The notes below the pieces were generated by a model. It was not told where the DNA came from. It searched no databases and was given only the letters and a program-made list of their open reading frames with translations. Shown piece by piece: positions 6,588 to 11,361 of a stretch of DNA of 11,361 nucleotides (position 1 is the stretch's first letter; each line of letters starts with the position of its first letter). The position numbers were made by a program, and so were the translations under genes. The stretch covers positions 1-11,361 of the forward strand of contig JAZQCI010000115.1 in the NCBI GenBank assembly GCA_045546175.1. The letters are read 5' to 3'. The DNA comes from CAG-791 sp045546175 (lineage in GTDB: Bacteria > Bacillota > Clostridia > Lachnospirales > Lachnospiraceae).

Positions 6588-7127
6588 ATGGCGGAGAATA
6601 AGGAAAATCAGGCGGCGGCGAGTGGCGCGTCTGCGGGGAAGGCTGCGGGCAGTAAGTCGAGTCTGTTTCGCGAGAAGAACCTGGAGCGGCTGGAGTCCCC
6701 CGAGAAATTAAATGATTATCTGCGGGTCACTTCGCCCGGCGTCTGGTTGGTGCTGGCGACGGTGATCGTGCTCCTGATCGGGGTCTGCATATGGGGCGTT
6801 TTCGGGACGATCCAGGCGACCACGCAGGCGGCTGTCGTCACGCAGGACGGGCAGAGCACATGTCTTGTGCCGGCAGCGGCGCTGCGGGGCGTTTTGGAGA
6901 ACCGGACCGTGGAGATCGACGGTGTCAAGATGGGGCTGGAGCCGGCCGTTCTGGAGCCCGATGTGATCTCGGAGTCGACGAATGTATATATTATGCTGGC
7001 CGGCGGGCACAAGGTCGGGGATATTGTCTACCCGATCACGCTGACGGAGCCGCTTAAGGCGGACGGAATCGTGACGGGGACTCTGATTACGGAGACGCTG
7101 TCGCCGATGTCGCTGTTTTTTAACTGA
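6588..7127 (+). CDS. Short NHLM-type secretion protein (HlyD-like adaptor, minimal form)
   Basis: This 179-residue single-pass membrane protein has a polar, Ala/Gly/Ser-rich cytoplasmic tail (1-25). The segment FREKNLERLESPEKLNDYLRV (27-47) comes before one membrane helix (about 51-74), and GTIQATTQAAVVTQDGQ (73-89) starts the outer part. The pattern of LERLxSPExL, then xxVTSPxxW, a helix and WGxFGxI is the N-terminal signature I associate with NHLM bacteriocin-system secretion proteins (HlyD/MFP family). Full-length members known from other bacteria are usually over twice as long, with a coiled-coil hairpin and lipoyl halves. Here the outer part is only about 100 residues of mostly beta-type sequence, with no coiled coil. 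The gene is intact, with a strong SD and no frameshift visible, so a genuine short form is likelier than a fragment. It sits directly before the peptidase-ABC gene, as expected for an export partner. Confidence 0.78.
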   Translation: MAENKENQAAASGASAGKAAGSKSSLFREKNLERLESPEKLNDYLRVTSPGVWLVLATVIVLLIGVCIWGVFGTIQATTQAAVVTQDGQSTCLVPAAALRGVLENRTVEIDGVKMGLEPAVLEPDVISESTNVYIMLAGGHKVGDIVYPITLTEPLKADGIVTGTLITETLSPMSLFFN

Positions 7128-7143
7128 GTGAGAGGAAAATCTC

Positions 7144-9321
7144 ATGGCAATTGATAGGAATATACCACAGCCGATGACCAAGGGCGTCGCAAACGTGCCG
7201 GTGGTCATGCAGCTGGAGGTGCTGGAGTGCGGCGCGGCATCGCTGACGATGATCATGCACTACTATAAGAAGTGGATCCCGCTGGAGCAGGCCCGAGGGG
7301 ACTGCGGCGTCTCCAGGGACGGCGCGAACGCCAAGAATATCATACTGGCGGCGCGAAGCTACGGCATGGAGGCCAAGGCCTGGCGCGTGGATCCGGAGGA
7401 TCTGATCGCGGAGGGCCCTTTCCCGTGCATTATTCACTGGGGGTTCAACCACTTTGTGGTGCTGTGCGGTTTCCGGCACGGCAAGGCGGTGCTCAATGAC
7501 CCGGCGCGCGGGCGCGTCGATGTGTCCATGGAGGAGTTTGACCGGGAGTACACGGGCGTCATGATCACGGTGGAGCCCGGGCCGGACTTTAAACCGTCGG
7601 GAAAGCGCAAGAGCGTGTTTTCTTATGCAAAAGAGAGACTGCAGGGAACTTCTTCGGCAGTTATTTTTGTGGTGCTCACGACGACGATCTCTTCGCTTAT
7701 GGGGATTATCAGTCCGGTCTTCGGAAGGGTGTTCCTGGACCGGCTTCTGAGTGGTAGGAATCCGGAGTGGCTCATGCCGTTTATTATGGCGATGAGTGCT
7801 TTTGCTATTATCAATATTTTGGTGCTCTGGATTGCATCAGTGTACAGCCTTAGAATTCAGGGCAAAATGGACGCGGTGGGCAGCGCCAGCTACATGTGGA
7901 AGGTGCTGCGTCTGCCGATGCAATTTTTTGGCCAGAGGATGGCGGCGGACATCGCGGACCGGCAGCAGACCAACGCGTCGATCGCGGGAACGCTGGTCCG
8001 GACGTTTGCGCCGCTGGTGCTCAATGCGGCTATGATGATTTTCTATCTGGCGGCGATGCTGCGCTACAGCGCACCTCTGACGGCCATCGGCGTGGGGGCG
8101 ATCGCGATCAATCTGGGCATGTCCTTCTTTATCTCGCCCAAGCGCGTCAACCTGACGCGGGTGCAGATGCGGGACAACGCCAAGCTCTCCTCGGCGACGG
8201 CCTCCAATATCCGTATGATCGAGACGATCAAGGCAAGCGGCGCGGAGAAGGGCGTGTTCAGCCGCTGGGCGGGATTTCAGGCCAGCGTCAACACGCAGCA
8301 GTATCGGTATATTAAGGTCAATACTTTGCTCAGTACGCTGCCGTCGCTGGTGACGTCGCTGACAAACCTGACGGTTCTGGGCGCCAGCGTCTATCTGGTG
8401 CTGCACGGCTCGTTTACGGCAGGTATGGTCATGGCCTTCCAGGGCTTTATGAGCTCCTTTATGGCGCCGGCCAACTCGCTGATCGCGGCGGGACAGTCCT
8501 TCCAGGAGATGATCACGCAGATGGAGCGCGTGGACGACGTCATGAGCTATCCGACGGACCCCTACCTGGAGGAGCGGGCCAAGACCGGCGAGTACCAGAA
8601 GCTGACGGGAGCCATCGAGATGAAGGACATCGTGTTCGGCTACGCGCCTTTGGGCGACCCGCTGATCACGGACTTCTCGCTCAGCGTAAAACCGGGTCAA
8701 AAAATCGCCTTAGTCGGACGCTCCGGCTGCGGCAAGTCGACTTTGGCCAAGCTCCTGAGCGGGCTTTATAAGCCCTGGAGCGGTTCCATCATTTTCGATG
8801 GGCATCCCATCGAGGAGATCGACAGGAATGTGTTCATCGGTTCGGTGGCGGTCATCGACCAGAACGTGACACTCTTCGAGGACACGATCGCGGCCAATAT
8901 CAAGATGTGGGATAATTCCATTGAAGATTTTGAGATGATCATGGCGGCGCGCGACGCCGACATTCACGAGGATATCGTCCTTAGACCGGGCGGTTATCAG
9001 CACAAGCTCTCCGAGAACGGGCGCGATTTCTCGGGCGGACAGAGACAGAGGATCGAGATCGCAAGGGCGCTGGCGCAGGATCCGACCATCTGTATTTTGG
9101 ACGAGGCGACGAGCGCGCTGGACGCAAAGACGGAGTACGAAGTGGTCCGTTCCATCAGCATGCGCGGCATCACGTGCATCATCATTGCGCACCGGCTGTC
9201 CACCATCCGCGACTGCGACGAGATCATCGTTCTGGACCGCGGCCACGTGGTCGAGCGGGGGACGCACGAGGAATTGATGGCAAAGGGCGGCGCATACACA
9301 AGGCTGGTAACATCAGAATGA
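7144..9321 (+). CDS. NHLM-type C39 peptidase / ABC transporter (PCAT), leader-cleaving exporter
   Basis: This 725-residue membrane protein is predicted to cut the leader of a precursor peptide after a Gly-Gly-type site and export the core peptide using ATP. The N-terminal C39 cysteine peptidase (about 10-145) has all active residues: oxyanion-hole Gln23 and Cys29 in QLEVLECGAAS, His103 in WGFNHFVVL and Asp119 in LNDP. The membrane domain (about 165-450) has hydrophobic segments near 172-195, 211-234, 287-305, 313-330 and 403-438. The ATPase (about 488-725) has Walker A GRSGCGKST (525-533), Q-loop Gln573, signature FSGGQ (629-633), Walker B ICILDE (649-654) and His683. The C39-ABC architecture, together with the neighbours on both sides, identifies the NHLM peptidase/permease/ATPase subunit. 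The SD is GAGGAAA at 7132-7138. No substrate peptide with a Gly-Gly leader is found in the window. Confidence 0.93.
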   Translation: MAIDRNIPQPMTKGVANVPVVMQLEVLECGAASLTMIMHYYKKWIPLEQARGDCGVSRDGANAKNIILAARSYGMEAKAWRVDPEDLIAEGPFPCIIHWGFNHFVVLCGFRHGKAVLNDPARGRVDVSMEEFDREYTGVMITVEPGPDFKPSGKRKSVFSYAKERLQGTSSAVIFVVLTTTISSLMGIISPVFGRVFLDRLLSGRNPEWLMPFIMAMSAFAIINILVLWIASVYSLRIQGKMDAVGSASYMWKVLRLPMQFFGQRMAADIADRQQTNASIAGTLVRTFAPLVLNAAMMIFYLAAMLRYSAPLTAIGVGAIAINLGMSFFISPKRVNLTRVQMRDNAKLSSATASNIRMIETIKASGAEKGVFSRWAGFQASVNTQQYRYIKVNTLLSTLPSLVTSLTNLTVLGASVYLVLHGSFTAGMVMAFQGFMSSFMAPANSLIAAGQSFQEMITQMERVDDVMSYPTDPYLEERAKTGEYQKLTGAIEMKDIVFGYAPLGDPLITDFSLSVKPGQKIALVGRSGCGKSTLAKLLSGLYKPWSGSIIFDGHPIEEIDRNVFIGSVAVIDQNVTLFEDTIAANIKMWDNSIEDFEMIMAARDADIHEDIVLRPGGYQHKLSENGRDFSGGQRQRIEIARALAQDPTICILDEATSALDAKTEYEVVRSISMRGITCIIIAHRLSTIRDCDEIIVLDRGHVVERGTHEELMAKGGAYTRLVTSE

Positions 9322-9399
9322 GGTACGACGGCCGAGGCCGGCGGCAGCGGAAAGAGGCATACGACGGCCAAGGCCGGCGGCAGCGGAATGAGGTAGACG
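9317..9399. repeat. 36-bp tandem repeat filling the gap between the two exporter genes
   Basis: Copies at 9325-9357 and 9361-9393 are 33 bases each and differ at only two positions. Both start ACGACGGCC and end GCAGCGGAA(A/T)GAGG. They are joined by three-base spacers (CAT, TAG), giving a 36-base period. A partial third unit is visible: AATGAGG at 9317-9323, containing the stop of the peptidase-ABC gene, precedes copy one, and ACGATGG follows copy two at 9397. As a result, three GAGG ribosome-site cores occur in series (9320-9323, 9354-9357, 9390-9393). The repeats are GC-rich and partly palindromic (GGCCGAGGCC), but no T-tract follows, so a terminator is unlikely. Confidence 0.85.
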
Positions 9400-11361
9400 A
9401 TGGGGTGGTTTGACGAACAGATCGAATATCGAAAGCAGCAGGAGGGCAGGATGCTCTCCGACTCCTTCGAGCGGCTGCATCGGACAGTGACCGGCCGCAA
9501 ATCCGGGCAATATTACGCCGAAGGCGCGGACGTGGACGATGCGCTGGAGGCGCTGCGCAAATATTTTGGCATCCGGGAGCGCAAAATACCGGCCGGCCTG
9601 AAGAAATTCGAGGAGAAGCTGGACTATCTTCTCACGTCCTCGGACATCATGTACCGGAAAGTGACGCTGGAGCCGGGCTGGCACAAGGACGCCATGGGCG
9701 TCATGATCACGAGCCTGAAAGAAAACGGGGCCGTGATCACGGTGATGCTCGGCGCCGCGGGCGCGTACCGCTACATGGATCCGGTGACGGGCCTGTCGGT
9801 AAAGGTAACGCCGCAAGAGGAGCAAAAAATAGAAAACGAAGCGTACTGCTTCTACCGGCCGCTTCCGCTTAGGAAGATCACGCTGCAGGACCTGATCGAG
9901 TACATGACGAGTTCGGTCGATTTGTGGGATATCGTGGCCTTTATGCTGGCATCGCTGGCGATCATTCTGGTCGGGATGCTGCTTCCCAAGCTCAATCACA
10001 TCCTGATGGGAGAAGTGATGGAATACGGAAGCTATCAGCTTCTGGGAGCTGTCGTCGGCTTTATGTTTTTTGCCACGATCGGAAACTTCCTGCTGTCGGT
10101 GATCCGGTCGCTGGTGCAGTCGCGCCTGAGGGTGAAACTGAGCGTGAACGTGCAGGCGGCCTCCATGATGAGAGTGCTCTCTCTGCCCGCGGATTTCTTC
10201 AAATCCTACAGCTCAGGTGAGCTGAGCCAGTATCTGGCCTATCTGAACTCGCTGTGCAGCACACTGGTGGACTCGATCTTTTCGACGGCGATCACCGGTA
10301 TCTTCTCGCTGGTCTATCTGACCCAGATTTTCTCCTACGCCAGGTCGCTGGTCATCCCCTCGCTGGTGGTGACGGTCACGACGCTGGCGCTGGGCCTTGC
10401 CGGCAACATGCAGCAGGCGCGCTATAATAAGGAAATCATGGGGCTGAATGCGCAGGAGAAGGGCCTGACTTACGCGCTGATCGGCGGCGTGGAGAAGATC
10501 CGGCTCTCCGGCGCGGAGAAGCGTGTGTTCGCCAAGTGGATGGACCTGTACATACAGGGCGCGGCCATAAAGTTCAATCCCTGGACGCTGGCGAGCCTGC
10601 AGAGCGTTTTCAGCACGGCGATCACGCTGGCCGGGACGATCATCATGTACTACGTCGCGGTCGTCAATAAGGTGACGGTGGCGGACTATTTTGCCTTCAA
10701 TTCGGCCTACGCATATATATCCGGTGCGCTGTCGGCGATCACATCGGTGGCCGTCACGGCGGCGACGGTAAAACCCAGCCTGGAACTGATCCGGCCGCTC
10801 CTGGACGCGGAGCCGGAAAAGCACTCGGGCCGCGAGTCGGTGGCCTCGATCACGGGCAGCATCGAGCTGTCCCACGTGACCTTCCGCTACGAAAAGGAAG
10901 GGCGCAAGATCATCGACGACCTGAGCCTGAAGATCCCGGCGCGCCAGTATGTGGCCATCGTCGGAAAGACCGGCTGCGGCAAGTCGACCCTGCTGCGTCT
11001 CCTGCTCGGATTTGAGACGCCGGAGTCCGGCGCGATCTTCTATGACCGCAAGGATATCCAGACTCTGGACCTGGGGTCTGTCAGAAAGAGGATCGGAACT
11101 GTCCTGCAGGAGGGCGAGCTCTTTGGCGGGAGTATCTACGAAAATATCACGATCTCAGCGCCTGACCTCGGCCTGAAGGAGGCATGGGAGGCGGCAGAGA
11201 TCGCCGGCATAGCGGATGACATACGCGCGATGCCTATGGGCATGAGCACTGTGCTGCAGGAGGGCGGCGGCGGAATCTCGGGCGGCCAGAAGCAGCGCAT
11301 CATGATCGCGCGCGCGGTCGCGCCGAAGCCCAAGCTCCTGCTTCTGGACGAGGCGACGAGC
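9400..11361 (+). CDS. NHLM-type second ABC transporter, ATP-binding protein (partial, cut by window end)
   Basis: The frame is open from the ATG at 9400 to the last base (654 codons). GAGG at 9390-9393 ends six bases before this start. Residues 1-165 form a cytoplasmic N-terminal region with no C39 catalytic residues. It has the features WHKDAMGVM (99-107) and YCFYRPLPLRKITLQDL (149-165), a pattern I associate with the NHLM system ATP-binding protein, the usual partner of the peptidase-ABC subunit. Membrane segments begin at about 175-196 and 213-236 and continue to about 465. The ATPase domain has Walker A GKTGCGKS (522-529), Q-loop Gln570 and signature ISGGQ (626-630). Walker B LLLLDE ends at 651, and the window stops three residues later. 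The switch His and C-terminus are therefore unseen, roughly 70-100 residues by analogy with other ABC proteins. It probably pairs with the preceding PCAT protein as a heteromeric exporter or auxiliary pump. Confidence 0.9.
   Translation, partial: MGWFDEQIEYRKQQEGRMLSDSFERLHRTVTGRKSGQYYAEGADVDDALEALRKYFGIRERKIPAGLKKFEEKLDYLLTSSDIMYRKVTLEPGWHKDAMGVMITSLKENGAVITVMLGAAGAYRYMDPVTGLSVKVTPQEEQKIENEAYCFYRPLPLRKITLQDLIEYMTSSVDLWDIVAFMLASLAIILVGMLLPKLNHILMGEVMEYGSYQLLGAVVGFMFFATIGNFLLSVIRSLVQSRLRVKLSVNVQAASMMRVLSLPADFFKSYSSGELSQYLAYLNSLCSTLVDSIFSTAITGIFSLVYLTQIFSYARSLVIPSLVVTVTTLALGLAGNMQQARYNKEIMGLNAQEKGLTYALIGGVEKIRLSGAEKRVFAKWMDLYIQGAAIKFNPWTLASLQSVFSTAITLAGTIIMYYVAVVNKVTVADYFAFNSAYAYISGALSAITSVAVTAATVKPSLELIRPLLDAEPEKHSGRESVASITGSIELSHVTFRYEKEGRKIIDDLSLKIPARQYVAIVGKTGCGKSTLLRLLLGFETPESGAIFYDRKDIQTLDLGSVRKRIGTVLQEGELFGGSIYENITISAPDLGLKEAWEAAEIAGIADDIRAMPMGMSTVLQEGGGGISGGQKQRIMIARAVAPKPKLLLLDEATS

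Noticed and set aside
6588..7127. Secretion-protein gene considered as the precursor peptide or a pseudogene fragment
   Set aside because: It has a membrane helix and the NHLM secretion-protein N-terminal pattern, no Gly-Gly leader followed by a short core, and an intact frame with a strong SD.
9325..9393. GC-rich tandem repeat considered as an attenuator or terminator between the exporter genes
   Set aside because: It can fold weakly but has no T-tract, and the next gene has a good ribosome site within the array. Read-through is expected.

Overview
The window looks like the chromosome of a moderately GC-rich Bacillota, most likely a Lachnospiraceae-type Clostridia. This assignment is an inference. 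It rests on strong GGAG/AGGAGG ribosome sites, a GshF-like glutamate-cysteine ligase, and an NHLM-type peptide export operon of the kind known from this group. Everything recognisable is on the + strand. No tRNA, rRNA, CRISPR array or transposase is visible.

Layout: (1) Bases 1-270 hold an imperfect palindrome at the extreme left (1-48), then about 220 bases without a convincing gene, apart from a possible promoter near 172-201. (2) Bases 283-1734 encode a stand-alone glutamate-cysteine ligase (GshA type), monocistronic and closed by a clear rho-independent terminator (1743-1775). (3) The 318-base gap 1735-2052 holds that terminator, two copies of a ~27-base direct repeat, an inverted repeat and a good sigma-A-type promoter. 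(4) From 2053 to the right edge, six genes are packed head to tail with short gaps or overlaps. In order they are a half-type ABC transporter, a Cache-HAMP-SpoIIE (PP2C-like) sensor phosphatase, a PPP-type metallophosphatase, a very short HlyD/NHLM-type secretion protein, a C39 peptidase-ABC transporter, and the second NHLM-type ABC transporter, which is cut off by the window end inside its Walker B region.

How the genes may work together: the last three genes match the known NHLM (nitrile-hydratase-leader-microcin) export set. In that set a peptidase-ABC protein removes a double-Gly-type leader and exports the peptide, with a second ABC protein and a HlyD-like adaptor. What is unusual here is the upstream part of the operon: two unrelated protein phosphatases, one with an extracellular sensor domain, co-transcribed with the exporter. 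This suggests export (or a regulator of it) controlled by reversible protein phosphorylation in response to an external signal. No precursor peptide, modification enzyme or kinase lies within the window. They would be expected to the right of it or elsewhere.
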